Source: an uncultured Prevotella sp.
Lineage (GTDB): Bacteria; Bacteroidota; Bacteroidia; Bacteroidales; Bacteroidaceae
Direction of reading: 5' to 3'
Length of the DNA stretch: 29,379 nucleotides
Assembly: GCA_934215545.1 (NCBI GenBank)
Contig: CAKQAD010000015.1
Coordinates: 1 to 29,379 of the forward strand
The translations under genes were made by a program, and so were the position numbers. The notes beneath the pieces are model-generated. The model saw nothing but the letters and a program-made list of their open reading frames with translations, did not search any database and was not told the DNA's origin. Below are positions 7,564-14,832 of the stretch, piece by piece (the stretch's first letter is position 1; every line of letters begins with the position of its first letter).

Positions 7564-8361
7564 TCACAATAGTTTACGAATAAAAACTTTGTCTTCTCCT
7601 TTACTATGGAAATATATCGTCCAATCAATGTCTGCGGCATTTTTATTTGCTTCAATTATGGCTTTAATATAAGGCATATCTATTTCATTAAAAGAAAACC
7701 CCATTATTACTATATGTCTAATTGGGGAGTATACATCGAAAAATCGGTCTTTGTGATTCTCAATTATCATTTTTACATTTTTGGAACCTTGTGCAATTTT
7801 ACGATTAACTCTATCTACAAAATCAGAACTGACAATATAGTTTGTTTTATTGCTTAAATAAGTAGAAAATAGTTTTCTTTCGTCGCTATCATGCCCGATA
7901 ATAATATTGTCGGGATTATCGATAGAGTTATGTATATGCCATACTTTTTTTTCGTCAACATGATAAGTTCTTTCTAAAACAAGGGTATAATTGAAAGAAA
8001 AGAAAAGTGCATCTGCATCAATATTGAGATCTTTGTCTATTTGGGGATCTCCTCCAATTTGTTTAATCCATTTACCAAAGAGTGGAGGTAGCATACCTTT
8101 AAACAAATTTTGAACTTTTTGCTCCCCTATAGCAAATCCATTGTTTGATAGTGCTAAATTATCATAATTTACGCATCCTAGCATATTTTCAAAATCACTC
8201 CACCACATATCGTTATTTATCACATCTCCATATATTTCTGATAAAAATCTCCATAATGATGGGAGTAAACTAGCACAGTAATTTCGAAAATTCAAATATG
8301 AAGTATTTAATCCATGGTGGAGATCGAAACCATTTCCTATTATATATAATGTATTTTCCAT
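7564..8361 (-). CDS. AbiH-family abortive-infection protein
   Basis: The 265-residue protein shows the AbiH (PF14253) signature in order. It has LYIIGNGFDLHHGLNTSY at 5-22, SFNYTLVLERTY at 122-133, WHIHNS at 141-146, IIGHDS at 154-159, and IVIMGFSFNEIDMPY at 217-231. The GNGFD loop and the C-terminal GFSFNEID motif resemble the NAD-binding frame of the SIR2-like fold to which AbiH belongs. AbiH was named for abortive phage infection in Lactococcus. The usual HIHG is HIHN here. The reading frame continues for 15 sense codons beyond the TGA (to a TAG near 7519), so the C-terminus may have been shortened by a nonsense mutation. It lies 13 bp after the UpxY-like gene and 71 bp before the kinase gene, on the same strand. 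Confidence 0.82.
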   Translation of the reverse strand: MENTLYIIGNGFDLHHGLNTSYLNFRNYCASLLPSLWRFLSEIYGDVINNDMWWSDFENMLGCVNYDNLALSNNGFAIGEQKVQNLFKGMLPPLFGKWIKQIGGDPQIDKDLNIDADALFFSFNYTLVLERTYHVDEKKVWHIHNSIDNPDNIIIGHDSDERKLFSTYLSNKTNYIVSSDFVDRVNRKIAQGSKNVKMIIENHKDRFFDVYSPIRHIVIMGFSFNEIDMPYIKAIIEANKNAADIDWTIYFHSKGEDKVFIRKLL

Positions 8362-8374
8362 AAATAAATTTAAA

Positions 8375-9097
8375 TTAAAGATGTTTCATCGCTTCCTTCG
8401 GCACATACGCCGTAGCCACCAAGCATCCATCAAACAACTCAACTACTACGCGCTGCTGACCTGCAATTCTTGCCACTTTGCCATGAATGCCCTTGAATTC
8501 GCCTATCGTCACAACAACATTATCACCCAACTTGAGCTGGGTGTTATCAGAAGTGACGGGAATGATGTGCGGATTCTTGATAGAGGTGAGGCGGATGAAG
8601 TTGTTCATGGCTTCATTATGTATAGTTAGTGGTGGATTGCGGTCAGGATAGTCTTGACGATAAACAGTATGGTCAAAGTAGTAGCTGAGTAAGGCTCTGC
8701 TTTTATTTGTCACAACCTTGTTGTCGTGAAGCAAAGTTTCAACTTGTTCTGCTGATGCATGGACGAATATTAAGGAGGGGAGGAGTGGTTTGGTGATGAT
8801 TCGCTTCTTACCTTGCTTCCTTACCTCTTTATATCGCAAAGGAACATAACATTCTAGTCCTTTTGCCTCTACAAAGGTCTTTGCTTTGTCAATGCGTCCA
8901 TACGAAACCCTTAGAACGAACCATTGCTTGTTTCCGGCAGGCACATTCTCTACCGACACCCCATTCCTGACATCATCAGAAGTGGAGGGCGTGCGGGAGG
9001 TAAGTCCAGCACTTGGACACGATGAGCCAGTGTCGGTTGGCTGCCCATTATACAATGAAGCGTCTGTCTTTGGAGACAGGTTGGTAGTATCTTCCAA
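8375..9097 (-). CDS. UpxY-type NusG paralogue (operon-specific transcription antiterminator)
   Basis: The 240-residue protein has an N-terminal NGN domain from about residue 57 (KQWFVLRVSYGRIDKAKTFV, ECYVPLRYKEVRKQGKK, LLPSLIFVH). It ends with a KOW motif at about 190-225 (LKLGDNVVVTIGEFKGIHGK, VVVELF). This is the layout of Bacteroides UpxY and related NusG paralogues that keep RNA polymerase processive through long operons. The first 55 residues are Ser/Thr/Pro-rich and look disordered; the ATG at 9097 is the only Met in this extension, so it is taken as the start. UpxY genes usually head capsule or exopolysaccharide loci. Here it heads a roughly 9-kb operon of defence- and signalling-like genes, and I infer that it antiterminates that operon. 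Confidence 0.85.
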   Translation of the reverse strand: MEDTTNLSPKTDASLYNGQPTDTGSSCPSAGLTSRTPSTSDDVRNGVSVENVPAGNKQWFVLRVSYGRIDKAKTFVEAKGLECYVPLRYKEVRKQGKKRIITKPLLPSLIFVHASAEQVETLLHDNKVVTNKSRALLSYYFDHTVYRQDYPDRNPPLTIHNEAMNNFIRLTSIKNPHIIPVTSDNTQLKLGDNVVVTIGEFKGIHGKVARIAGQQRVVVELFDGCLVATAYVPKEAMKHL

Positions 9098-9165
9098 TGT
9101 TAGTGTTCAGAGGTTAGATTAAAACCAATAGACTTATTCTTGATAGAATTGTCATAAATTTACTA

Positions 9166-9173
9166 CAAAGATA
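9166..9173 (-). promoter_or_regulatory. Bacteroidetes-type -7 box for the minus-strand defence-like operon
   Basis: Read on the minus strand this is TATCTTTG, a full match to TAnnTTTG. It would start transcription near 9160, giving a leader of about 60 nt before the UpxY-like ATG at 9097. No good TTTG -33 element is seen at the usual spacing. Confidence 0.55.
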
Positions 9174-9301
9174 GGAAAACTAAACAATATTAAATAATGA
9201 AAATAAAGAAAATATTTGTTTAAGGAGCTGCTTTTTATGATGTATTTATTTATTTTGGCATTAAAAAATGTAGAAGTTATGTGCAATACAGAAAAATTAA
9301 G

Positions 9302-9309
9302 TAACTTTG
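9302..9309 (+). promoter_or_regulatory. Putative -7 box upstream of the Lrp/AsnC gene
   Basis: TAACTTTG fully matches TAnnTTTG. Initiation near 9316 would give a long leader of about 140 nt to the ATG at 9457. The -33 element is weak, so this is a candidate only. Confidence 0.4.
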
Positions 9310-9456
9310 TCATTGGTGATTATTACGACTGTTGTTTCTAAACTATTGATATTAAGTAGATTAAGCCTATAATAGTTTTCGCTAAGTACGAAATTATCAG
9401 TCACTTATGTTTCATCTAATTCACGTTATTACTAGTATTAAACAAGCAATTAAATA

Positions 9457-9984
9457 ATGGCACATCACAATTTGGATTTACTCGACAAGAAGATTTTGCG
9501 TCTTATTGCCAACGATGCACGAATTCCGTTTCTTGAGGTGGCTCGCTCGTGCAATGTCAGCGGTGCCGCCATACACCAGCGCATTCAGAAACTCACTAAC
9601 TTGGGCATTCTGAAGGGATCGCAATTTGTTATTGACCCTGAGAGTGTGGGATATGAAACGTGTGCATATGTGGGATTGTATTTACAGAATCCTGCCAGCT
9701 TCGATGATGTGGTAGAGGAACTCCGCAAGATTCCAGAAGTGGTGGAGTGTCACTACACCACTGGTGGCTTCGATATGTTCATAAAGCTGTATGCTCGCAA
9801 CAATCACGACTTGCTGAATGTTATTCACGACAAATTGCAGCCACTGGGGCTTTCACGCTCTGAGACAATTATTTCTTTCAATGCCGCCATAAACAGGCAG
9901 GTGTCTATCGACAATCTTCCAATAGACGATGATGACGACGACGACCTTGATGAAGCCGAAGTGGTGGACGATGTGCAGATGTAG
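9457..9984 (+). CDS. Lrp/AsnC-family transcriptional regulator with acidic C-terminal tail
   Basis: The 175-residue protein has an N-terminal AsnC HTH at about 6-55 (LDLLDKKILRLIANDARIPF, VSGAAIHQRIQKLTNLGIL). A RAM-type ligand-binding and oligomerisation domain follows at about 65-150 (YVGLYLQNPASFDDVVEELR, VVECHYTTGGFDMFIKLYAR). Members respond to amino acids and form dimers up to octamers on DNA. The last 20 residues include seven consecutive Asp and are strongly acidic; this tail is absent from typical family members. The gene is a single unit with a strong terminator immediately downstream. Confidence 0.9.
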   Translation: MAHHNLDLLDKKILRLIANDARIPFLEVARSCNVSGAAIHQRIQKLTNLGILKGSQFVIDPESVGYETCAYVGLYLQNPASFDDVVEELRKIPEVVECHYTTGGFDMFIKLYARNNHDLLNVIHDKLQPLGLSRSETIISFNAAINRQVSIDNLPIDDDDDDDLDEAEVVDDVQM

Positions 9985-10019
9985 AACACCAGACGTTTTA
10001 TACTTACATTTTTACAACG

Positions 10020-10059
10020 CAAGAAAGCCAGAGTTAGATTGCTAACCCTGGCTTTCTTG
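10020..10059 (+). terminator. Rho-independent terminator after the Lrp/AsnC gene
   Basis: An 18-bp stem has its left arm at 10020-10037 and right arm at 10042-10059. It carries a single A-C mismatch and an ATTG loop, and is followed by a T-rich stretch (10060-10084). It lies 35 bp after the stop codon. It also sits downstream of folA on the opposite strand and may serve both. Confidence 0.85.
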
Positions 10060-10123
10060 CTGTTTCTTGGTTTCTTTATTGTTTCATAATGCCATTTTCA
10101 GGTTGAGCTTATTCCTTGTTGGC

Positions 10124-10606
10124 TTATCGCTTCTCATAGTCGACGAAAGCATATTTTTGCTGATGACGCTCATCGGTGTCGTGTTCTTCGCGCCATGTCT
10201 CTGTCCAGTCGTTGTAGGGTGGGAAGAAGGCGTCGGCATGTGCAGGCGTGTCGTGTATCTCTGTAAGGCACAGGCGGTGTGCCAGTGGCAGTGCCTGCTC
10301 GTAGATGCTTGCTCCACCTATTATATATACGTCTTCGTTGGGCTGACAGTGGTTAAGTGCCTCTTCGAGTGAGGTGTAGGTGTCGCAGCCTTCGTGGTGC
10401 TGCTCTTGTCGGCTTAGCACTATGTTGCGGCGGTTGGGCAGTGCGCCTTTAGGCAGCGATTCGAAGGTGCGGCGCCCCATGATGATGGTGTGACCAGTGG
10501 TGAGCGCTTTGAAGCGTTTCAAGTCGTTAGGCAGCCAGTAGAGCAGTTTGTTTTCGAAGCCTATGGCACGATTTTCTGCTACGGCGGCTATGATGCTTAT
10601 GTTCAT
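10124..10606 (-). CDS. folA: Dihydrofolate reductase
   Basis: The 160-residue protein has the usual DHFR length and motifs: ISIIAAVAENRAIGFENKL at the N-terminus, LPNDLKRFK with the active-site Asp, HTIIMGRRTFESLP for NADPH binding, and VYIIGGASIYEQALP. It reduces dihydrofolate to tetrahydrofolate with NADPH in the cytosol. It lies 59 bp downstream of thyA, whose product regenerates dihydrofolate, so the two enzymes complete the thymidylate cycle. The ATG at 10606 gives the canonical N-terminus. Confidence 0.96.
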   Translation of the reverse strand: MNISIIAAVAENRAIGFENKLLYWLPNDLKRFKALTTGHTIIMGRRTFESLPKGALPNRRNIVLSRQEQHHEGCDTYTSLEEALNHCQPNEDVYIIGGASIYEQALPLAHRLCLTEIHDTPAHADAFFPPYNDWTETWREEHDTDERHQQKYAFVDYEKR

Positions 10607-10665
10607 GATGTGTAGATTTGTTAGTTGTTATTTTGAATGGAGGCAATGCCAATGGGATTGTGTTG

Positions 10666-11460
10666 TTACACGCTCACCTGGGCACTGATGTGTGGCCAAG
10701 GGTCGTAGCCTTCGAGTTCGAAGTCTTCAAAGCGGAAGTCGAAGAGGCTCTTCACATCGGGGTTGATCTTCATTGTTGGCAGTGGTCGTGGCTGTCGTGT
10801 CAGTTGCAGCTTTGCCTGCTCTATGTGGTTAAGATAAAGGTGAGTGTCGCCTGTGGTGTGCACAAAGTCGCCTGGCTCAAGTCCGGTTACCTGTGCCATC
10901 ATCTGCAGCAGCAGTGCATACGATGCAATGTTGAATGGCACGCCGAGGAATGTGTCGGCAGAACGCTGGTAGAGTTGCAGCGACAATCGGCCATCGGCCA
11001 CATAGAACTGAAACAGGCAGTGGCATGGTGGCAGCGCCATCTTCTCCACTTCTGCAGGGTTCCATGCCGACACCATCATGCGTCGTGAGTCGGGGTGGTG
11101 CTTTATCTGGTCGATAACGTTCTGTATTTGGTCGATAGTGCCCCCATTGTAGTCGGGCCATGAGCGCCACTGATGTCCGTACACCGGACCGAGGTCGCCG
11201 TTTTCGTCGGCCCATTCGTTCCATATTCTCACGCCATGTTCCTGCAGATAGTGCACATTGGTGTCGCCGCGCAGAAACCATAGCAGTTCGTAGATTATCG
11301 ACTTCAGATGTAGCTTTTTAGTGGTGAGCAGCGGAAAGCCGTCGGCCATGTTGAATCGCATCTGATTTCCAAACACGCTTTTAGTGCCGGTGCCGGTGCG
11401 GTCGGTCTTAGTGGCGCCCTCTGTAAGGATGCGGTTGAGTAGGGAGAGATATTGTTGCAT
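10666..11460 (-). CDS. thyA: Thymidylate synthase
   Basis: The 264-residue protein has the same length as E. coli ThyA. The catalytic Cys146 lies in LPPCHC. The dUMP-binding loop QRSAD is at about 165-169, and GVPFNIASY follows. The early DRTGTGT phosphate-loop motif is at 20-26. It converts dUMP to dTMP using methylene-tetrahydrofolate. It starts 13 bp after the rsmF-like gene ends and is followed by folA, so rsmF-like/thyA/folA are probably one transcript. Confidence 0.97.
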   Translation of the reverse strand: MQQYLSLLNRILTEGATKTDRTGTGTKSVFGNQMRFNMADGFPLLTTKKLHLKSIIYELLWFLRGDTNVHYLQEHGVRIWNEWADENGDLGPVYGHQWRSWPDYNGGTIDQIQNVIDQIKHHPDSRRMMVSAWNPAEVEKMALPPCHCLFQFYVADGRLSLQLYQRSADTFLGVPFNIASYALLLQMMAQVTGLEPGDFVHTTGDTHLYLNHIEQAKLQLTRQPRPLPTMKINPDVKSLFDFRFEDFELEGYDPWPHISAQVSV

Positions 11461-11473
11461 TTTATGTGTGTTA

Positions 11474-12895
11474 TTATTCTATAATATTATCGTGCTCGGC
11501 TTCGGTAGGCACATGTGTGCTCTTGATGCGCCACTCCTGCGGATACAGGTTGTTGGCGCGGTTGCCGATGTTCTTTTCGAAACCTAATGGCGAACCCTTG
11601 TAGGTGAGCAGCACAAAGCCACGCGGCGTGTCGGCAGGCAGCGTAACTGCCTCTTTGCGCAGATAACTGATGGCATCGACATAGTCCACCTCTACGCATG
11701 GAAACGATGTGGTGTCGAGCTGGCGTGCCAAGGCGAGCGACTGGCTTGGTATCAGATCCTTGCCTTTTTCCTTGCCAATGGCTATGCCGGCATGCATAAT
11801 CTTCAGTTTGCTCTCTGCCATGTCGTAGATGTCGGCCCAGCGCGATGGTATGGCGAGCATGGTGTCGGCAAGCTGTCGCAGCGAGTATTGTTCAGCGTTG
11901 CGCAATGGAATTCTGATGGCAGGCATCTTTTTCTGATTTTTGCTGCCCTTGGCTGCCTTGCCTTTTGTGCGTGTGTCGGCGTTAGATGCCGTAGGGGTAG
12001 TGCCGTGCTTACGCAGGATGGCAAGAAACAGTCCTTCGCTCTTGCTCACTCCTGGCAGAAAACGATAGGCAGTGGCATTGCCGCATAATGCAGGTGTGAT
12101 GTTCCAATGCTGCTCTACTGGTAGAGTGATGATGTCGGCATCCAGCTCCTGTGCTATCCACGCCACATTATCTTCGTCTTCGTGGGCGTTGAAGGTGCAG
12201 GTGGAGTAGATGAGCAGACCGCCTGGCTTCAGGCATTGCCATATATCGCTGATAATGTTGCGCTGCAGTTGCCAGCACCCTGCCACATTCTGCTTGCTCC
12301 ATTCGGCTCTTGCTCCATCGTCCTTGCGAAACATTCCCTCGCCAGAGCAGGGTACATCAGCAAGGATGGCATCGAAAAGCAGTGACGACTTGCGGAAGTC
12401 TTTAGGATAGTTGTTGGTTACTATCACATCCTCGTGGCCAAACTTCTGCATGTTCTCGCTAAGGATTTGGGCACGCGGACGCATTGGCTCGTTGCTCACC
12501 AACAGCGAACCTTCGGGTAGGGCAGCACGCAGCGCCGTAGATTTGCCGCCAGGGGCAGCGCAAAGGTCGAGCATGCACACAGGCTGTGATATTAGCGAGT
12601 GCACCACATAGTCTACAAACATCGATGCAGCCTCTTGCACATAATATACACCTGCATGCAGCAGTGGGTCGAAGGTGAAGTTAGGACGGGTGTTAAGATA
12701 GCGCCCCGTATGCTCGCACCAAGGCACGGTGGCCTCTGCCAGGCTGCCATGAACATCGCGACCTTTTGCCTTGAACGGGTTCAGACGCACGCTTGTGGGA
12801 CTGGGCTCGTTGTCAAGACCATTGGCAACGATGTCAAACAAGTCGTCGCCCATAAACTGGCGGGTGTAGCTTACGAAATCTTCGGGAAGGTTCAT
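11474..12895 (-). CDS. rsmF: NOL1/NOP2/Sun-family RNA m5C methyltransferase (RsmF-like)
   Basis: The 473-residue protein has a SAM-binding motif [13 protein letters not shown] at about 108-120. The cysteine motif [13 protein letters not shown] has Cys183, and YSTCTF has the catalytic Cys233. This Cys pair is diagnostic of Sun/NOL1-type m5C methyltransferases. The remaining about 180 residues form the C-terminal extension of the RsmF/YebU type, with a Lys/Thr-rich hinge around 315-340 and a PUA-like end. The expected substrate is 16S rRNA; target position cannot be judged from the sequence. It is the first gene of the folate/thymidylate operon, with a -7 box about 35 bp upstream. Confidence 0.85.
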   Translation of the reverse strand: MNLPEDFVSYTRQFMGDDLFDIVANGLDNEPSPTSVRLNPFKAKGRDVHGSLAEATVPWCEHTGRYLNTRPNFTFDPLLHAGVYYVQEAASMFVDYVVHSLISQPVCMLDLCAAPGGKSTALRAALPEGSLLVSNEPMRPRAQILSENMQKFGHEDVIVTNNYPKDFRKSSLLFDAILADVPCSGEGMFRKDDGARAEWSKQNVAGCWQLQRNIISDIWQCLKPGGLLIYSTCTFNAHEDEDNVAWIAQELDADIITLPVEQHWNITPALCGNATAYRFLPGVSKSEGLFLAILRKHGTTPTASNADTRTKGKAAKGSKNQKKMPAIRIPLRNAEQYSLRQLADTMLAIPSRWADIYDMAESKLKIMHAGIAIGKEKGKDLIPSQSLALARQLDTTSFPCVEVDYVDAISYLRKEAVTLPADTPRGFVLLTYKGSPLGFEKNIGNRANNLYPQEWRIKSTHVPTEAEHDNIIE

Positions 12896-12927
12896 CGTGT
12901 TTACTATTGTGAGATTTTTTGTGTCTA

Positions 12928-12935
12928 CAAAATTA
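12928..12935 (-). promoter_or_regulatory. Putative -7 box of the rsmF-like/thyA/folA operon
   Basis: Read on the minus strand this is TAATTTTG, a full TAnnTTTG match. Initiation near 12921 gives a leader of about 25 nt to the ATG at 12895. No clear TTTG at -33. Confidence 0.5.
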
Positions 12936-12987
12936 GGTAAAAATCTTGAGAAACACCATTTTCTACCTTTTATAATACTTTTTTTTG

Positions 12988-12995
12988 TAGCTTTG
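12988..12995 (+). promoter_or_regulatory. Putative -7 box of the DUF6249/sigma cassette
   Basis: TAGCTTTG matches TAnnTTTG. Initiation near 13002 gives a leader of about 68 nt to the ATG at 13070. It is back to back with the minus-strand box at 12928-12935. The -33 region is T-rich without an exact TTTG. Confidence 0.5.
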
Positions 12996-13069
12996 CAACT
13001 TTAAAGCCACATGGCTCGTCAAACAATCAGATTTGCAAAACAAAACAACGAAAAAACAATAAAGCAACA

Positions 13070-13810
13070 ATGAAAAATGTAATATTGTCAGTAGCCATGC
13101 TACTCATCCTTGGCTCTAACACCACTGCCACAGCACAGCGCCATCGTCACACACCACGCACAGAGACGGTAGCCACGACCCCAGGCAATGCCAATCAGCA
13201 ACAACCTGCTGCCAAAACACAGTCACAAGCCGATGCCGACGACGAAGGCATAGAGGCATTCTCCGACACCACCACCGTGTGCGATGCCGACTCGCTGGCA
13301 GCTGCTGGCAACAAAGGCACTAATGCCTCAGGCAAATACAACCCCAGCAACTATGACGACCCATTCTCTTGGCTCGCCGCTATTGGCACAACAAGTTTCT
13401 TTGGTATAATGATGGCGATATTTATTGTTATACTCGTGCTGCTATTCTGCTTCTCGCCACTCATAATAGTGATATTGGTGATTAGATATCTTGTGCGTCG
13501 ACATAACGACAATGTGCGCTTGATGGAGATGGCAATGGAAAAGTCGAAGGAAGACGGCACACCGCTGCCCGATGAACAGATGCCGTTGAGCCGCAAATCG
13601 CCAGCATATATGTGGCGTCGTGGCGTGCGCAATGTGTCGACAGGTTTAGGACTGATGCTGTTCTTCTGGTTCCTTGGTGCCGAACCATTGGTTGGCATCG
13701 GCGGATTGGTGGCATGCATCGGTGTCGGACAGATGTTTATGGTGCGCCATAACTACGACAACAAACACAATTTTGACCGTAAACGTGGCGATGACTTAGA
13801 AAAATGGTAA
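13070..13810 (+). CDS. DUF6249-like membrane protein, first gene of a sigma-factor cassette
   Basis: The 246-residue protein has an N-terminal signal sequence (1-22, ending ATAQ). A low-complexity Thr/Gln/Asp-rich segment runs to about residue 95, with membrane segments at about 108-142 and 190-222. The stretch VRRHNDNVRLMEMAMEKSKEDG between the membrane segments, followed by WRRGVRNVSTGLGLMLFF, is typical of DUF6249 proteins. Its function is unknown. Its stop overlaps the start of the ECF sigma gene (ATGGTAA, 13804-13810), implying translational coupling. I infer an envelope component co-regulated with, or acting on, the sigma factor. Confidence 0.75.
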   Translation: MKNVILSVAMLLILGSNTTATAQRHRHTPRTETVATTPGNANQQQPAAKTQSQADADDEGIEAFSDTTTVCDADSLAAAGNKGTNASGKYNPSNYDDPFSWLAAIGTTSFFGIMMAIFIVILVLLFCFSPLIIVILVIRYLVRRHNDNVRLMEMAMEKSKEDGTPLPDEQMPLSRKSPAYMWRRGVRNVSTGLGLMLFFWFLGAEPLVGIGGLVACIGVGQMFMVRHNYDNKHNFDRKRGDDLEKW

Positions 13811-14352
13811 GCACAACAGATGAACTCTCGTTGATAAAACGGGCAGCATCATCGCACGACAGGAAAGCCTTCGGGTGCCTGGTGGTGAAATATCAGTCGG
13901 CAATACGCCGCTTCTTTTTACATCAGACGTTGGGCGACACTCAACTCAGCGACGACCTGGCACAAGACACTTTCGTTAAGGCATTCCTGAACATCGACAA
14001 GTTTCGTGGCGCATCGGCATTCTCCACATGGCTCTATCGAATAGCCTACAATGTGCTCTACGACTACATGCGGCGCCAACATCCCACATCATCAACCGAT
14101 GATGCTCCATTGGTGCGGTTGAGCACGGGCAACGTCGATGCCAACCTGAGGCTTGATGTGTATGATGCCTTGGCACGCCTTGGCGATACCGAGCGCACCT
14201 GCGTGACGCTGCAACTTATCGACGGCTATCCTATAGAGCAGATAGCAGAGATAATGGGAATGCCTGCAGGCACGGTGAAGTCGCACCTGTTCAGAGGCAA
14301 AGAGAAACTAACAATGTTTTTAAAGAAAAACGGATATGACGGGAAACGATGA
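13804..14352 (+). CDS. ECF-type RNA polymerase sigma-70 family factor
   Basis: The 182-residue protein has a region 2 with DDLAQDTFVKAFLNIDKFRG and FSTWLYRIAYNVLYDYMRR at about 45-95. Region 4 lies at about 120-175 (LGDTERTCVTLQLIDGYPIEQIAEIMGMPAGTVKSHLFRGKEKL). There is no region 1.1 or region 3, which defines the ECF subgroup. It directs core RNA polymerase to a dedicated promoter set. The gene overlaps the upstream gene by 7 nt and the downstream gene by 17 nt, so the three are made together. Confidence 0.93.
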   Translation: MVSTTDELSLIKRAASSHDRKAFGCLVVKYQSAIRRFFLHQTLGDTQLSDDLAQDTFVKAFLNIDKFRGASAFSTWLYRIAYNVLYDYMRRQHPTSSTDDAPLVRLSTGNVDANLRLDVYDALARLGDTERTCVTLQLIDGYPIEQIAEIMGMPAGTVKSHLFRGKEKLTMFLKKNGYDGKR

Positions 14353-14770
14353 TAAAAAGCTCACTGCCAGCAATGCCAACGCCATCGACGACGACTTGCT
14401 GAGCCAGCTGTTCGAGCCGAGCGTAGCAATGAACATTGCCGACGATGGCTTTTCGGAGCAGGTGATGGAACGCATCACTGGCGATGTGTCGACACGTCAA
14501 TGGATTATATACAATGTATGGTCGGCAGTGCTCATGGTGGCAGGCATAGCCCTTTTCTTTATATTGAATGGGGTAGAATTGCTACGCAACAGCTTGCAGG
14601 CTATGTGTGGCGACATGGCTGTCTCGCTGCGCGACACCATGGCACGACTGATGCCTGCAGAGTGGCTTCATCTGGGCAGCTTCAGCTACACCACGCCATT
14701 GCTGGTGGGACTGGCTGCATTGGTGCTTAGCAGTGTTTTTGCCTATGATGCCATAGAGTCGGAGAATTGA
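14336..14770 (+). CDS. Small two-helix membrane protein downstream of the sigma factor; possible anti-sigma-like regulator
   Basis: The 144-residue protein has a soluble N-terminus of about 55 residues (DDDLLSQLFEP, DDGFSEQVMERIT). Hydrophobic helices follow at about 58-80 (YNVWSAVLMVAGIALFFILNG) and 118-138 (TPLLVGLAALVLSSVFAYDA). The pattern 'DDxLL...F...DxGFSExVMxRI' recalls the DUF5056-type proteins that accompany Bacteroidota ECF factors. It lacks an obvious zinc anti-sigma motif. Its start lies 17 bp inside the sigma gene. A role in holding the sigma factor at the membrane is inferred from position only. Confidence 0.65.
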   Translation: MTGNDDKKLTASNANAIDDDLLSQLFEPSVAMNIADDGFSEQVMERITGDVSTRQWIIYNVWSAVLMVAGIALFFILNGVELLRNSLQAMCGDMAVSLRDTMARLMPAEWLHLGSFSYTTPLLVGLAALVLSSVFAYDAIESEN

Positions 14771-14786
14771 TGCTATACTGTTGTGT

Positions 14787-14832
14787 AGCAGACCTTATTC
14801 TATGATAAAGCAGACCTTATTCTATGATAAAG
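14787..14832. repeat. 22-bp perfect tandem duplication across the 3' end of the PorE-like gene
   Basis: Two identical 22-bp copies lie head to tail at 14787-14808 and 14809-14830, with AG repeated again at 14831-14832. The right copy contains the last codons and the TAA stop (14817-14819) of the minus-strand PorE-like gene. The left copy repeats that gene end, including a spare stop, so the duplication does not alter the protein. Confidence 0.95.

Larger units (their letters stand above)
9098..9456. other. Divergent intergenic region (359 bp)
   Basis: This AT-rich gap separates the minus-strand UpxY-headed operon from the plus-strand Lrp-type gene. It contains a -7 box in each direction (9166-9173 minus, 9302-9309 plus). 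It also has a widely spaced inverted repeat, AAACTATT at 9340-9347 and AATAGTTT at 9371-9378, which could be an operator. No convincing ORF or RNA gene was seen. Confidence 0.6.

Noticed and set aside
8375..9097. Start of a capsule or exopolysaccharide locus, as UpxY usually indicates
   Set aside because: No glycosyltransferase, flippase or Wzz-like gene follows on that strand; the downstream genes are defence- or signalling-like.
10618..11088. Plus-strand frame opposite thyA (156 codons)
   Set aside because: It is the antisense shadow of thyA, with no family resemblance.
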